Shown: positions 51,781-61,409, counted from the first letter of the stretch. The stretch is 64,000 bases of DNA from Maridesulfovibrio ferrireducens (GCF_016342405.1 NZ_JAEINN010000012.1:1-64000); one strand, 5' to 3'. Notes: generated by a model not told the origin, from the letters alone. A program made the numbers and translations.

Positions 51781-52689
51781 TTACTTTTGCCTGCTTAGTC
51801 CCAGTTCGATGAGTTTTTCAATCAGCTTGCTGAATGAGTACCCGGCAGCCTTTGCAGCTCTTGGAACAAGACTTGTCGGAGTCATCCCCGGGAGTGTATT
51901 TACTTCCAGAATATAGGGAACTCCATTTGAAATTATAAAATCAGCTCTGCTGTATCCGCTAAGACCAAGAAGTGTATGTGCTTTCAGAGTGATTTCTTTA
52001 ATTTTATCTGTGAGCTTTTCTTCTATCGGTGCGGGGCAGACTTCTTTCGCTCCGTCAAGGGCGTATTTACTGTTATAGTCAAAGAACTGTGCTTTGTCAG
52101 GAGGAGTAATGAGGATAAGCGGTAACGGCTCGTTGTCTAGAATCGCGCATGTTACTTCAATTCCTTTGATATATTCTTCCACCAGTGCGCTGTCACCCAT
52201 GCTGAAAACTTTTTCAATTCCGCTCTGCATGTCCTGCGCGTTTTGGGCAAAAGTCATACCGAGGCTTGATCCGCCTGAATTAGGTTTAATAAAAACAGGG
52301 GGGCTAAGTTTTTCTATTCCGTTGCATCCTTCTGCGTCACAAATTAATTCCCATTTGGGACTGAGAATAGAGTTTGCATCAAAAATTGTTTTGGTGGCAG
52401 CTTTGTTCAGAGTCAGGAAAGAGCTTTCCGGTCCAGAACCTTGGTACGGGCAGGATGTCCGGTTCAGCATTGCCTGAATAAGTCCGTCTTCTCCCGGTGA
52501 TCCGTGAAGATTAATAAAAGCAAAATCAGCTTTGTTCGCGCGGGCCATCAGGTTGCTGAAGTCCTGTGCGGGGTCCAGTAAGTCTACTTCGTGTCCAAGT
52601 TCAAGCAGGGCACTGTGAATGCCTTTTGCTCCGCTCAGAGACACTTCCCGTTCGTCAGACCAGCCGCCCGCTATCAAAAGAACACGCAT
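51781..52689 (-). CDS. ddl: D-alanine--D-alanine ligase
   Basis: This ATP-grasp ligase makes the D-Ala-D-Ala of peptidoglycan. Seen are LLIAGGWSDEREVSLSGAKG, INLHGSPGEDGLIQAML, KPNSGGSSLGMT, YSRADFI and EVNTLPGMTPTSLVP. Length is 302 residues. The start at 52689 is chosen for the MRVLLIAGG N-terminus; it overlaps the end of the HD gene by 35 bases, and the frame to 52716 adds 9 residues. It precedes waaA by 60 bases. A second Ddl-like gene occurs near the window end. Confidence 0.94.
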   Translation of the reverse strand: MRVLLIAGGWSDEREVSLSGAKGIHSALLELGHEVDLLDPAQDFSNLMARANKADFAFINLHGSPGEDGLIQAMLNRTSCPYQGSGPESSFLTLNKAATKTIFDANSILSPKWELICDAEGCNGIEKLSPPVFIKPNSGGSSLGMTFAQNAQDMQSGIEKVFSMGDSALVEEYIKGIEVTCAILDNEPLPLILITPPDKAQFFDYNSKYALDGAKEVCPAPIEEKLTDKIKEITLKAHTLLGLSGYSRADFIISNGVPYILEVNTLPGMTPTSLVPRAAKAAGYSFSKLIEKLIELGLSRQK

Positions 52690-53314
52690 TAAGGTCAACT
52701 CCAAGTAGGTTTTCAAGCCGTTGTTCGAGAACTAAGGCTTGTTCATATGTTTGCTGAATTCTCTGTTTGATTTTTTCCGTTTTTCCATATCTCACAGATA
52801 AATCGCCGAATCTTTTTTTAAGTGATGTCAGGTTGTCGTGCATAACTCGTTTGTCGCTGTAACTGACGACAAGCGGAAGAAAATATTTGTCAGCATCGGG
52901 TTCAAACGGCCAGAAAACGTGATGCAGTACGCCCATTGCAATGACCGGATTTCCGGTTAAGTGCATGGTCCAGGCTGCGCCAAGTTGACTATGGTTGCCG
53001 CCGTACAGAATTGAATAGCTTTTTGCAATATCATGCATCAGCGCAGATGCCTGAATGGTTGGAACGTGTACGGGGATTCCTGCCTGTTCTGCGATCAAAG
53101 CAATGGATACAGCCACTTTTGCGACCTGCGTACTGTGTGCTTTGATATTATCAAACATGTCATAGTCTTCCCAATGCTGCATGCACTCGGAGGCCGTAGG
53201 AACAGACCATGAAGGGTCGGATTTAACTGGCAAAGGAGGCGTTAAACAGGATTCCATTGGCGGATACCCGGGGGATGGTTTTTTAGGTGATTTTATCTTG
53301 TTGATATTATTCAT
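52655..53314 (-). CDS. HD-domain phosphohydrolase
   Basis: The metal-binding pattern is visible: KAHSTQVAKVAVSIAL, then ALMHDIAKSYS (HD), and a later GVLHHVFWPF. Length is 219 residues. The N-terminus (about 1-40) is Pro-rich and apparently disordered (SPKKPSPGYPPMES to TPPLPVK), which is unusual for this family. The start codon at 53314 has only a weak ribosome binding site, so a shorter protein is possible. The downstream ddl gene overlaps its end. The substrate is unknown; a nucleotide or pyrophosphate is typical. Confidence 0.82.
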   Translation of the reverse strand: MNNINKIKSPKKPSPGYPPMESCLTPPLPVKSDPSWSVPTASECMQHWEDYDMFDNIKAHSTQVAKVAVSIALIAEQAGIPVHVPTIQASALMHDIAKSYSILYGGNHSQLGAAWTMHLTGNPVIAMGVLHHVFWPFEPDADKYFLPLVVSYSDKRVMHDNLTSLKKRFGDLSVRYGKTEKIKQRIQQTYEQALVLEQRLENLLGVDLNACSFDSGRLV

Positions 53315-53371
53315 AAAATTTAAGAGTTGTCTTTTGAAGGCTGAAACTTCCCTCCATTACCATTTTGCATT

Positions 53372-53414
53372 AAAAAAGGCAAAGCCTCGATTTGCAGTAA
53401 ATCGGGGCTTTGCC
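53372..53414 (-). terminator. Terminator after the 96-residue gene
   Basis: GGCAAAGCCTCGATTT (53378-53393) pairs with AAATCGGGGCTTTGCC (53399-53414). On the minus strand it runs into T6. It ends the 96-residue gene upstream. Confidence 0.88.
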
Positions 53415-53490
53415 GGAAAAACATTCTATAATCCGGCATGAAAATCATTTTGCATGCGATAGAAAATTTATTTTAAGCAATGAGTGGTTA

Positions 53491-53781
53491 TTAAGAAATA
53501 TCTTCTTGAAGGAGCGGATCTGAGAGCAGTCTCATAACTCTTGCAAGATCAAAATCATGAGCTTCATTAATTCCGCCGCCTTGTGCGTTTGCTTCAACAG
53601 TTTTTTCAAGAAGCAGTTCCGGATTCACGTCTTGAGCTTTAACACCGGATCTCAAGTTTGCAGAAATGGTATCAATATTCTGGTCCCGTGTTTGAATCGG
53701 GCCGGAATTATTTTGTTTAGAAGTGATGTGTTCATTTCTGATTGGCGTATTTAAGATCTCTTTACCAAAACTGATTTCCAT
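53491..53781 (-). CDS. Small protein of unknown function, divergent from dsrC
   Basis: This 96-residue, hydrophilic protein has no signal or membrane segment. The N-terminus (SFGKEILNTPIRNEHITSKQNN) is polar, the middle Gly/Glu/Ala-rich, and a C-terminal helix (DFDLARVMRLLSDPLLQ) looks structured. I recognise no family. AGGAGG precedes the ATG at ideal spacing, so it is probably well translated. A weak GG-N10-GC element lies just upstream on the minus strand. It has its own terminator. Confidence 0.75.
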   Translation of the reverse strand: MEISFGKEILNTPIRNEHITSKQNNSGPIQTRDQNIDTISANLRSGVKAQDVNPELLLEKTVEANAQGGGINEAHDFDLARVMRLLSDPLLQEDIS

Positions 53782-54102
53782 TTTTCATTCCTCCTGATTA
53801 TATATTCAGCATTAAGCAAATTTTGTTCCTCTGAAAAAAAAGTCTTATATTGTTGAACGTTGTGTTTTTGTGGGAGGACAAAACTTCCATATAAAATGGT
53901 AAGGTGGGAAAAAAAGGGAGGGGTAAAATAAAATAAAAGAGGAACAGTAATGAAATTTCCCTTGAATTTTTTTTTCCTAGGTTTTATCTGGGAAACAGGT
54001 ACTTGATGCAGGGGCCGCAAATGTTAAGTTTGAGGAAGTGCATTATATCCTGAAAGTTTAAGCTGTTAACAGTTTTTACTATTAATTTTTAAGGAGGTAT
54101 AC
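53782..54102. other. Divergent intergenic region before dsrC
   Basis: These 321 bases separate two divergent genes. They carry the dsrC leader with AAGGAGGTATACATG, an A/T-rich tract and the weak sigma-54-like element for the other gene. I could not assign a confident -35/-10 pair for dsrC. The short frame 53751-54020 looks like a shadow of this AT-rich DNA. Confidence 0.45.
53814..53830 (-). promoter_or_regulatory. Weak sigma-54-like element before the 96-residue gene
   Basis: On the minus strand AGGAAC, five bases (AAAAT), then TTGCTT has GG and GC 10 bases apart, and a perfect -12 half, but the -24 half departs from TGGCAC. The start would be near 53804, leaving a ~23-base leader with the AGGAGG site. 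Confidence 0.28.
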
Positions 54103-54420
54103 ATGGCAAACGTTGAATTTGAAGGTAAGAGTTTTGAGGTTGATGAGGATGGATTTTTGCTAAAGTTTGAAGAGTGGACTCCCGAATGGGTTGATTACTG
54201 TAAAGCTGGCGAAGGTATTAAAGAACTGAATGAAGAGCATCAGAAAGTTCTCGATTTCTTGCAGGATTACTACAAGAAAAACGGGATTGCTCCCATGGTT
54301 CGTATTCTTTCCAAAGTTACAGGCTACAAACTGAAGCACATTTATGAGTTGTTTCCTTCCGGTCCTGGTAAGGGAGCTTGTAAAATGGCTGGCCTTCCAA
54401 AGCCGACTGGTTGCGTTTAG
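54103..54420 (+). CDS. dsrC: Dissimilatory sulfite reductase carrier protein DsrC
   Basis: This 105-residue DsrC/TusE protein carries persulfide sulfur between DsrAB and the DsrMKJOP membrane complex. The conserved opening FEVDEDGFLLKFEEW, central NEEHQKVLDFLQDYY, and C-terminal KGACKMAGLPKPTGCV are all there, with the two redox cysteines (penultimate Cys in TGCV and Cys about 11 residues earlier). A near-perfect Shine-Dalgarno and no neighbouring dsr genes indicate a highly expressed solitary gene, as in Desulfovibrio. A terminator follows. Confidence 0.97.
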   Translation: MANVEFEGKSFEVDEDGFLLKFEEWTPEWVDYCKAGEGIKELNEEHQKVLDFLQDYYKKNGIAPMVRILSKVTGYKLKHIYELFPSGPGKGACKMAGLPKPTGCV

Positions 54421-54493
54421 TACAACAGTAAATTTGGTTTGTGAGTTGCGAGATAGTCATGTTGGCTGTTTCGCTTTGTTCCAAAGTCAGAAA

Positions 54494-54525
54494 AACCCTC
54501 GGGCATTGGGTCCGGGGGTTTTTTT
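54494..54525 (+). terminator. Intrinsic terminator after dsrC
   Basis: AACCCTCGG (54494-54502) pairs with CCGGGGGTT (54512-54520), followed by T-rich sequence, giving a 9-base-pair GC-rich stem. Confidence 0.92.
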
Positions 54526-54545
54526 GTGATGAATGTTATACCTGT

Positions 54546-55610
54546 TTAAATCCATTTTCTTTTTTTAAAATAGAATAACATTCCGACTGCAACGACAGCC
54601 ATCACTCCTAATAGAACGTGGTAACCATATTTATAATGAAGTTCAGGCATCGACTCGAAATTCATGCCGTATATTCCGGCAAGAAAAGTAAGTGGAATAA
54701 AAATTGTCGCAAAAATAGTCAGAAATTTCATGATTTCGTTCAACTTGTTACCAATAGCCATGTTATATGTACTGAATAGGTCTGCGAGCATTTCTTTATA
54801 TATTTCAGCAGAGTCTACAGCCTGTTCTTCAAGGCTGGCGAGGTCTCGCAGGTAGGGCATTGTTTCAGGATTAATAATTTCTGAATCTAGATTTTTAAGT
54901 TTGGATATAATTTCTCTGACCGGGCGAACAGCTTTGCGTACGTATGCAATTTCACGCCGGTATAAGTTTATTTCTTCTAAAAGTTCCGGTACGGGATTCT
55001 CCAGTACTTCTTCTTCCATATCTTCAATTCTTTCACCCATCTTTTCAATGACTTTCAGATAGTTTTCCAAAACGCAGTCTAAAAGAGCATATAATAAATA
55101 ATCTGTTCCGCGAGTTCTTATTTTCCCACTTGGTTTGGTAATTCTGTTCCTAACTGGTTCAAAGACATCGCCGGGCCTTTCTTGGAAAGTGATCAGATAA
55201 TTGGGGGTAAGAATTGCGCTTAATTGTTCAGACCAGACTTCAGTTTGATCCTTGTTTAAAAAAAGCATCTTCATAGTAATAAACAGATGATCTTGATATT
55301 CTTCAATTTTAGGGCGCTGTCCGGTGTCTTGAATGTCTTCAAGCATCAGGGAGGAGAGGTCAAACTTCTCTCCGACTTTTTTGATCAATTCAGAATCATG
55401 GAGGCCGTCAATATTGAGCCAGCTGGTCGTATTTGTCTCTTTAATCGGGCCTACTTCATCGATTTCTTTAATGAATTCTTTTCGCAACTTTTGCGAATCA
55501 TAATCAATGATTCGTAAACGGGGTTCATCCATTCTTTGCTGTCCGATGAAAATAAGTGAACCGGGAGATTGTCCTGCTTTTTTGTCGAAATTTTTAAGAA
55601 ATCTTGCCAT
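54546..55610 (-). CDS. corA: Magnesium/cobalt transporter CorA
   Basis: A long cytoplasmic N-terminal part (about 1-285) leads to two C-terminal membrane helices with the signature YGMNF (GMN) between them (LTFLAGIYGMNFESMPE) and a basic end FYFKKRKWI. These are invariant in CorA channels for Mg(II), Co(II) or Ni(II). Length is 354 residues. The gene is next to a DUF389 gene on the same strand, 55 bases apart, so they may be one unit. No riboswitch leader was seen. Confidence 0.94.
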   Translation of the reverse strand: MARFLKNFDKKAGQSPGSLIFIGQQRMDEPRLRIIDYDSQKLRKEFIKEIDEVGPIKETNTTSWLNIDGLHDSELIKKVGEKFDLSSLMLEDIQDTGQRPKIEEYQDHLFITMKMLFLNKDQTEVWSEQLSAILTPNYLITFQERPGDVFEPVRNRITKPSGKIRTRGTDYLLYALLDCVLENYLKVIEKMGERIEDMEEEVLENPVPELLEEINLYRREIAYVRKAVRPVREIISKLKNLDSEIINPETMPYLRDLASLEEQAVDSAEIYKEMLADLFSTYNMAIGNKLNEIMKFLTIFATIFIPLTFLAGIYGMNFESMPELHYKYGYHVLLGVMAVVAVGMLFYFKKRKWI

Positions 55611-55665
55611 GGATTCTTACCTGTGTGTTTGAATTTTGAATCGTTTTGAGTTTTATAATTCAAAG

Positions 55666-56703
55666 TTATCGGATGATTCTGAAATATAGAAGCAGTACAA
55701 GGATTGTCAGCATAAGGCCCCATAGAAGGGCCATACGAATTGCTGTAACCTTGGCCCGTTCACGTTCCCACCAAGTCAAGGGTTGAATTCCTTGGAGCAA
55801 GAATGTCACTACACCTGCTAAATTCAGGCATATTATGTTTGCGATAAAAAGAAGGCCGGCGCCTGCAGCGAGTGTCGTTTGTCCTGCACCTAAAAAGATG
55901 CCACAGGCGCTGAGAGGAGGAAGAAGCGACAAAGCAACCATCACTCCGACGAGGGAAGTAGGAACGCCCAGTGTAAAGGATATTATTCCGGCTGCTCCGG
56001 AAACAATAGCTAAAATTATATCTGAAAAACTGGTGGTGCTTCTTAACATCAGTTCAGAAGATATTTCCGGCAGTCCAAGAGAAAAACCTGCGCAAAGGGA
56101 TATAAAAAAAGCAAGAGCAATACCAACAATAAGTGTTTTGGATGACTCCAGTGCCAGTTTGCCGTCACCAAGAGTTGTAGCTAACGATAGGCCTACATTC
56201 GGTCCCAGAAGGGGAGCTAGGACCATCGCGCCTATAATTACAGCCACGTTGTCTCGCATAAGTCCGATAACTGCTACTAGTGATGAAAAAAGAACAAGCA
56301 TTACGTAGCTTTTTGACATTACGGAGGTATCTAAAACATCTGAATACAATTCTTCGCGGCTTATTCTGTTCTTTCGTTTAGCTGCATCGTTTTCGGCGTT
56401 TTCTCCGTTTGGATTGACGGATATTTCTTCTTTGACCGGTACTTTCAATCTAGGAATTGTTGCTTCGGCAGAAAAAACAATAATACGATACTTCTCAGTC
56501 CATGAAAAAAGATTTTCAAGCTTATCCAGAACATTTTCTGACTCTTGGACATCAAGTACGACTCTAAATGTCAGAGCTGTTTCATCGTCTAAAGGAGATG
56601 CCCAGAAAACATATCCTTCATCGGGGCGATGTTCTTCAAGAGATTTGACAACCTCGTCCTTGTCCTCGCGGGGGGTAACTATCTCTATTACTCGCAAAGG
56701 CAT
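55666..56703 (-). CDS. DUF389 family membrane protein (TIGR00341)
   Basis: A soluble N-terminal domain (PLRVIEIVTPREDKDEVVKSL, about 1-110) is followed by about six membrane helices. Key stretches are MVLFSSLVAVIGLMRDNVAVIIGAMVLAPLLGP, the core of DUF389 (quoted in parts: DNVAVIIGAMVLAPLLGP). Start ATG 56703 follows AGGGAG and gives 345 residues; the frame to 56775 lacks support. Function of DUF389 proteins is unknown; transport is presumed from topology. Downstream is corA. Confidence 0.88.
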   Translation of the reverse strand: MPLRVIEIVTPREDKDEVVKSLEEHRPDEGYVFWASPLDDETALTFRVVLDVQESENVLDKLENLFSWTEKYRIIVFSAEATIPRLKVPVKEEISVNPNGENAENDAAKRKNRISREELYSDVLDTSVMSKSYVMLVLFSSLVAVIGLMRDNVAVIIGAMVLAPLLGPNVGLSLATTLGDGKLALESSKTLIVGIALAFFISLCAGFSLGLPEISSELMLRSTTSFSDIILAIVSGAAGIISFTLGVPTSLVGVMVALSLLPPLSACGIFLGAGQTTLAAGAGLLFIANIICLNLAGVVTFLLQGIQPLTWWERERAKVTAIRMALLWGLMLTILVLLLYFRIIR

Positions 56704-56822
56704 TATCTTTTTCTCCCTGCGCTTTTTCAAAACTTCATGACACGATAAAAACAAGCGAAGCATAGCATGACGCATTCGTTAAAGTATATGCTCTGGACGT
56801 CTATCTTCGTATAAAGAAGGAA

Positions 56823-59153
56823 TTAAGAAAGGTTGCCGCCGGCATCTTTGTTTTTACCCAGCACATCAGCGAGGGCCTGACTGCTTTTAAGGTGAAGATC
56901 CACTTGCGGGAACGCAATTTCAATGCTGTCGCGTCTGAAATATCTGTCTATGGCAAAGCGAAGTTCGGAGATTGTTTTGATAGTGTTATCAATGTCATCT
57001 ATCCATACACGCAGTATAAAGTCGAGGCTGCTTGATCCGAAATCATTAAAGTGAACATACGGTTCAGGCTTACTAAGAACATGGGGATTTTCATTCGCAA
57101 CTTCAAGCAATGTTCTTCTGACTCTGTCTGTATCCGAGCCGTAGGCTACACCGACCAATATATCGCGGCGGAGTATTGAATTATTTTTAGTCCAATTGGT
57201 AACCTGATTGGTAACAAGGTCGGAATTGGGAATCATGATTACCGCATTTTCGAAGGTTTCTACCAGAGTGGTACGTATGTTGATGTTTTTGACTGTGCAC
57301 CAGAGACTGTTTAATTCAATGACATCGCCTTGCTGGATGGATCTGCCGAATAGTAAAATAAGGCCGCTGATAAAGTTGTTTACAATATTTTGAAGTCCGA
57401 AACCTATACCGACACTGAGTCCCCCGGCGATGACGGCTATACTTGTAAGGTTCAAGCCAAGAATGCGCATAGCCAAAAGCGCAAACAGCGTCCAGATTCC
57501 ATAGGAAAACAAAGTTTGCATTGAAGGAACTGCGCCTCGTTTACCTCTGGGCCATTTTCGCCCGACAAGCTCGATGGAAACCTTGAAGGCTGAAACGCTG
57601 TGCTTGGTCATGAAGAAAAGAACAAATACAGATACAATATTTCCAATGGATATTGAATAGCCATCCCAGCCTGTGTTCATAGCTAAAACATCCAGCACAG
57701 TGCTTTGTCCGAAAAAGCCGACCAGCCAGAAGTATGCGATGCTGAACGCAATTGCCCATCCTAAGGGGACCGCCAAGCTGCGAACCAGCCCTTTAAATAG
57801 CTTCACATTTTTTTCAGTACTCAAAAACAGAATTTGCCCCCAGAGCATTCCGAAAGAGCGAATAAATATGCCCAGACTCCAGAGGATAGCCAGGAAGCAT
57901 GCCAGTCTGCCAAATCCGAAAAAAGAAATAACTAATAAAGGGCTAAGAAAACTACTTTTCTTCGTAGAATCGAGTAGTCCTTGAAAGCGTCTTTTTTTCC
58001 ATGCCGATGCAGAATTTAGAAACCATGAGGACACGAGGAATCCTAAAAAAAATAAAGTGACCCATTTACTGGGTACATGAAGAGCCAGCAGAAAAGAACT
58101 GAGTGTAAACAGGACAGCGGTTCTTGAACGTCCGCTGGTAAGTATAAAATTGTCTGTGCATATGTATTTAGAAATTTTCAATACCGATATGAAAAAAAGG
58201 CCGAAAGCAAGTATTTCCAAGGATTCCATTGTGGAAGGGAACGTTATCCTTGTCGCTACATATAAGGCAAAGCCGAAAAGAGAAGCGATAAACAGTGATT
58301 TGATTTTAAACTGGTTATCTCCCAGTACTTCGTGCCAGTTTACTTGTCTTTCTACAAAACTTTTCAGCGCCAACCCTGCTAAAATTAAAATTGCAAAGAG
58401 AGATAAATGCCTTAAAGCTTTTTCATCATAACTATCAAGAGCACTCTGGAATTCAGAACTTTTGATAGTCCACCAATTGTTATTCTGGAAGGATGTGCTC
58501 CAGAAAACAGGGCTGAATACTGGATTTTTCCCTACTAATAAATAGGAACTCCATAACTGCAACAGGTTATGTTTTTCCCCCTGTTCAAGCTTGTCCAGAC
58601 GTTTAAGTACACGGTTTCCCTCTGTTAACAATGAGCCAATTTTTGAGAGTTGTTTTTTAGACTTAAATCGCAATTGGGAAATAGAGTTTATATTATTCCG
58701 ATAAATAATTTTAAGCGAGTCGGGAGTTTCTGAGGGTATGGAAATGTTATCGAAAGAATTAATAACATCAATTCTGGAGACGCATTCTTCTTGAGCCTCT
58801 TGAAGCTTACTGAGTGTAGTTTTAATTTTTTCGCGTAGTTGGTAAAGATCATTTTTTACCTGTTTGCGATCTATCGGTGAACTTGTTGAGGCTCTTTCAG
58901 ATATAAGAATATATTGAAAATGTTGCAGTGATTCTGCATATTTTTTCTGTGTTAGCATCAGTAGCAATTCAATTTGTGAGTAGGTTGCCAGTTCTTCGGC
59001 TTCAAATGTTTGAAAACTGTGAATCCGCTTTCTTAATAATTCAAGATTTTGATTCGTTTCGGCAAAAGTTGTGGAGCTAAGAGTCAGAGATATGGCGAGC
59101 ACTGTAATTGTGCAATATATTAGTTTTTTAATGAGTGTTGAGTGTCTAGGCAT
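56823..59153 (-). CDS. Large MscS-type mechanosensitive channel
   Basis: A cleavable signal (KKLIYCTITVLAISLTL to TTFA, about residue 30) is followed by a long helical periplasmic domain (about 35-240), around ten membrane helices, and a C-terminal MscS domain: LNLTSIAVIAGGLSVGIGFGLQNIVNNFISGLILLF, the pore helix (quoted parts GLSVGIGFGLQNIVNNF), then RSIQQGDVIEL and a C-terminal alpha/beta domain. Length is 776 residues, like the KefA/MscM class. ATG 59153 has GGAGA upstream. It protects against osmotic downshift in characterised relatives. Confidence 0.92.
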   Translation of the reverse strand: MPRHSTLIKKLIYCTITVLAISLTLSSTTFAETNQNLELLRKRIHSFQTFEAEELATYSQIELLLMLTQKKYAESLQHFQYILISERASTSSPIDRKQVKNDLYQLREKIKTTLSKLQEAQEECVSRIDVINSFDNISIPSETPDSLKIIYRNNINSISQLRFKSKKQLSKIGSLLTEGNRVLKRLDKLEQGEKHNLLQLWSSYLLVGKNPVFSPVFWSTSFQNNNWWTIKSSEFQSALDSYDEKALRHLSLFAILILAGLALKSFVERQVNWHEVLGDNQFKIKSLFIASLFGFALYVATRITFPSTMESLEILAFGLFFISVLKISKYICTDNFILTSGRSRTAVLFTLSSFLLALHVPSKWVTLFFLGFLVSSWFLNSASAWKKRRFQGLLDSTKKSSFLSPLLVISFFGFGRLACFLAILWSLGIFIRSFGMLWGQILFLSTEKNVKLFKGLVRSLAVPLGWAIAFSIAYFWLVGFFGQSTVLDVLAMNTGWDGYSISIGNIVSVFVLFFMTKHSVSAFKVSIELVGRKWPRGKRGAVPSMQTLFSYGIWTLFALLAMRILGLNLTSIAVIAGGLSVGIGFGLQNIVNNFISGLILLFGRSIQQGDVIELNSLWCTVKNINIRTTLVETFENAVIMIPNSDLVTNQVTNWTKNNSILRRDILVGVAYGSDTDRVRRTLLEVANENPHVLSKPEPYVHFNDFGSSSLDFILRVWIDDIDNTIKTISELRFAIDRYFRRDSIEIAFPQVDLHLKSSQALADVLGKNKDAGGNLS

Positions 59154-59452
59154 ATATTTCTTCTCCAGTTGATAGCTATCATTGGCGTAATATGATGTTT
59201 GTAAAGCTACGATTAACACGAATAATACGATCTTGTTGTTGGAATGTATATATGTAATTAAGTATATCTGTTTATTCCGTAGTTCCTTTTTCTGAGAGAT
59301 TTGTTTTAATTATAGTGATTAATTTAAAATGAAATTGAGTTTTTTTTGAGTAGTCTTTTAGTGTGGGTAAGCATATTAGATTTTATACGTTTTAATCTCG
59401 GAAATATTTTATATATATTGGCCGGAGTTATTGTGGACGAGGGGAATATGTG
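59154..59452. other. Intergenic region between the MscS gene and the sigma-54 activator
   Basis: These ~300 bases lie between divergent genes and are A/T-rich. No clear promoter, terminator or gene stood out; a GACGAGGGG segment near 59436 is the ribosome binding site of the next gene. Confidence 0.4.
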
Positions 59453-60877
59453 ATGCGCAATTATATGATTGTAACTTTGGATATATCGGCTCAGGCAGCT
59501 TTGGAAGAAATTCTAGCATCCTCGGGTGAGGGGAAATCCCTGACTGATATTGCTGCCGCTAGATCTGCTCTTGCGGTTAATCCTGCGGATGTTATTTTTG
59601 TTGATTACAATCTTCTTATGGAAGATTGTTCATTATATACTGATGGTATGAGTGCTATATGGCAAGGACACTCTGACGTTGAGATTGTTGTTCTTGTTAT
59701 GCCGGATGATATTCGGCGTGCTGTTGATGTCATGAAGTCTGGAGCTGTTGATTATCTTACCTATCCTATTAATCCTGGTGAAGTTCAGGTTGTGCTTGAG
59801 CGGCTTGATAAGACGTTAATGCTCCATACAAAGCTGGATTATTTAAGAGACCAGTTTTGGAATGAAGACGCACTTCATGTCGTCAGAACAGACAGCATAG
59901 CCATGCGCGACGCTTTCGATAAAGTTCGCCAGATGGCTGGAACCAAAACGACAGTTCTTTTGACCGGTGAGACTGGAACCGGAAAAAGTCTTATAGCCAA
60001 ACTTATTCATACACACAGTTCCAGAAAAAATGATCCTTTCGTAAGTGTTCATTGCGGAGCAGTGCCTGATACCCTTATCGAAAGCGAACTTTTCGGGCAT
60101 GAGAAAGGAGCCTTTACCGGAGCAATCCGGCGTAAAATAGGTAAGTTCGGTCTTGCTGAGGGGGGAACTTTATTTCTTGATGAAATAGGGACAATCTCAC
60201 AGTCTATGCAGATTAAGCTTCTGAATTTTCTTCAGGAGAGGACAATTCAGAGGGTTGGCAGTGATGAGTCAATCCCGGTTGATGTACGGATAATAGCCGC
60301 TACTAATGATAACCTTTGGGACATGTGTGAAAAAGGACTTTTTAGAAAGGATCTTTATTATCGCTTAAATGTGTTTCCGATTGAAATTCCGCCTCTTCGT
60401 GAGCGTAAGAGTGATATTCTGTCGTTTGCGGAAGCCTTTGTCAGTCATTTCAGCCTGCAACTTGGAAAGGATATAAAAGGTTTGCATCCGAAAGTGTTGG
60501 ATGCCTTTCAGCGATATTCTTGGCCCGGAAATGTTCGGGAGCTTGAAAACTTGATTGAGCGGGCATGTATTCTTGAGAAAGATGATCGCATCAGTCTTTC
60601 CAGTATCCCTCAGGAGTTGTTTGGCCTTCTTCAAGGGGCAGAATGCAGTCGTCCTGACATTTCCATGGCGATCGGAAGGGCCAGACAGCTTGTTGTTGAT
60701 AAGTTTGAGAAGGCCTACCTTTCCGAACTTCTTGAAGCTACGCACGGCAAGATAAAAGAAGCTGCGAAATGGGCTGGAATTACGCCCCGTCAGCTCCATA
60801 AATTAATGTCTCGTCATGGGCTGCAACGCAGAAGTTTTCGGCCTCCTGAAAAAAAAGGAACCGGCGCTTCACAGTAA
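59453..60877 (+). CDS. Sigma-54-dependent transcriptional activator with degenerate receiver
   Basis: Residues ~1-125 are a receiver-like domain with Asp51 in place (VIFVDYN), but the conserved Lys is replaced (TYPINPG where KP is expected) and the acidic pair is reduced, so phosphorylation is doubtful. The AAA+ domain has Walker [15 protein letters not shown] (sigma-54 contact loop), [10 protein letters not shown] and arginine fingers ([19 protein letters not shown]). A Fis-type HTH ends the protein ([21 protein letters not shown]). Length is 474 residues. ATG 59453 is 9 bases after AGGGG; GTG 59450 is possible. The next operon may be its target. Confidence 0.9.
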   Translation: MRNYMIVTLDISAQAALEEILASSGEGKSLTDIAAARSALAVNPADVIFVDYNLLMEDCSLYTDGMSAIWQGHSDVEIVVLVMPDDIRRAVDVMKSGAVDYLTYPINPGEVQVVLERLDKTLMLHTKLDYLRDQFWNEDALHVVRTDSIAMRDAFDKVRQMAGTKTTVLLTGETGTGKSLIAKLIHTHSSRKNDPFVSVHCGAVPDTLIESELFGHEKGAFTGAIRRKIGKFGLAEGGTLFLDEIGTISQSMQIKLLNFLQERTIQRVGSDESIPVDVRIIAATNDNLWDMCEKGLFRKDLYYRLNVFPIEIPPLRERKSDILSFAEAFVSHFSLQLGKDIKGLHPKVLDAFQRYSWPGNVRELENLIERACILEKDDRISLSSIPQELFGLLQGAECSRPDISMAIGRARQLVVDKFEKAYLSELLEATHGKIKEAAKWAGITPRQLHKLMSRHGLQRRSFRPPEKKGTGASQ

Positions 60878-60999
60878 ATATTTTAGGAACTTTGAATTCA
60901 CCTTTTTTAAGCTCTCTTCAAAGATCCTCCGTTTGGCCCGAACTCACCGATTACCCCCGTAATTAAGCTGTACTGATAGCTTTATAAGAACGAGATAAA

Positions 61000-61037
61000 A
61001 ACGAGATAAGAACTTAAAGTTCCTATCTCGTTTTTTT
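61000..61037 (+). terminator. Intrinsic terminator after the sigma-54 activator
   Basis: AACGAGATAAGAACTT pairs with AAGTTCCTATCTCGTT (one bulge), followed by T8. The left arm is preceded by a partial direct repeat (AACGAGATAA). It stops the activator transcript about 125 bases after its stop codon; its inverted-repeat character could also make it a binding site. Confidence 0.88.
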
Positions 61038-61076
61038 TGTTTTATAAAAAAATAGTAAATACAGTTGTTTATGCGG

Positions 61077-61093
61077 TGGCATTGAATATGCTT
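61077..61093 (+). promoter_or_regulatory. Candidate sigma-54 promoter upstream of the small-protein/KamA operon
   Basis: TGGCAT, five bases (TGAAT), then ATGCTT: GG and GC are 10 bases apart. The start would be near 61103, just before the GGAGGAG site of the next gene. The match is good but not perfect (ATGC for TTGC). It lies immediately downstream of a sigma-54 activator gene, which strengthens the case. Confidence 0.5.
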
Positions 61094-61130
61094 TAGGTGG
61101 TTGAGCATGGTTTTTCTTGGAGGAGCGTGC

Positions 61131-61409
61131 ATGGAAGAAAAGATGATAATACCCGAAACTGAAAAGGAAATCCTTGTCGGGGTGCTTATTCCGAGTGGTT
61201 GGAATGCTAGGTTCGACGTAATTAATCTTTCTCTTGCATGTGATGAAGAGAGAGAGGTGGGAATCGGAAATTTAGAAGAGCACCCGGAACTTTTTAATTT
61301 GCTTCGAAGACAAATAGAAGTCGCCGGAACAGTGATGAAGGACGGGGAGTTTGAAATCGTGAAAGTTGTTTCATTTAAAGTAGTAAGTGACAGCAATACA
61401 AACAAATAA
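61131..61409 (+). CDS. Small cytoplasmic protein of unknown function
   Basis: This 92-residue, acidic protein has the segments EKEILVGVLIPSGWNARFDV, NLSLACDEEREVGIG and PELFNLLRRQIEVAGTV, a mixed alpha/beta pattern that resembles a small OB-like or beta-barrel domain. No family recognised. ATG 61131 follows GGAGGAG at 7 bases; the longer frame from 61101 (TTG) is not needed. It ends 20 bases before the next gene and is probably transcribed from the sigma-54-like site. Confidence 0.75.
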   Translation: MEEKMIIPETEKEILVGVLIPSGWNARFDVINLSLACDEEREVGIGNLEEHPELFNLLRRQIEVAGTVMKDGEFEIVKVVSFKVVSDSNTNK

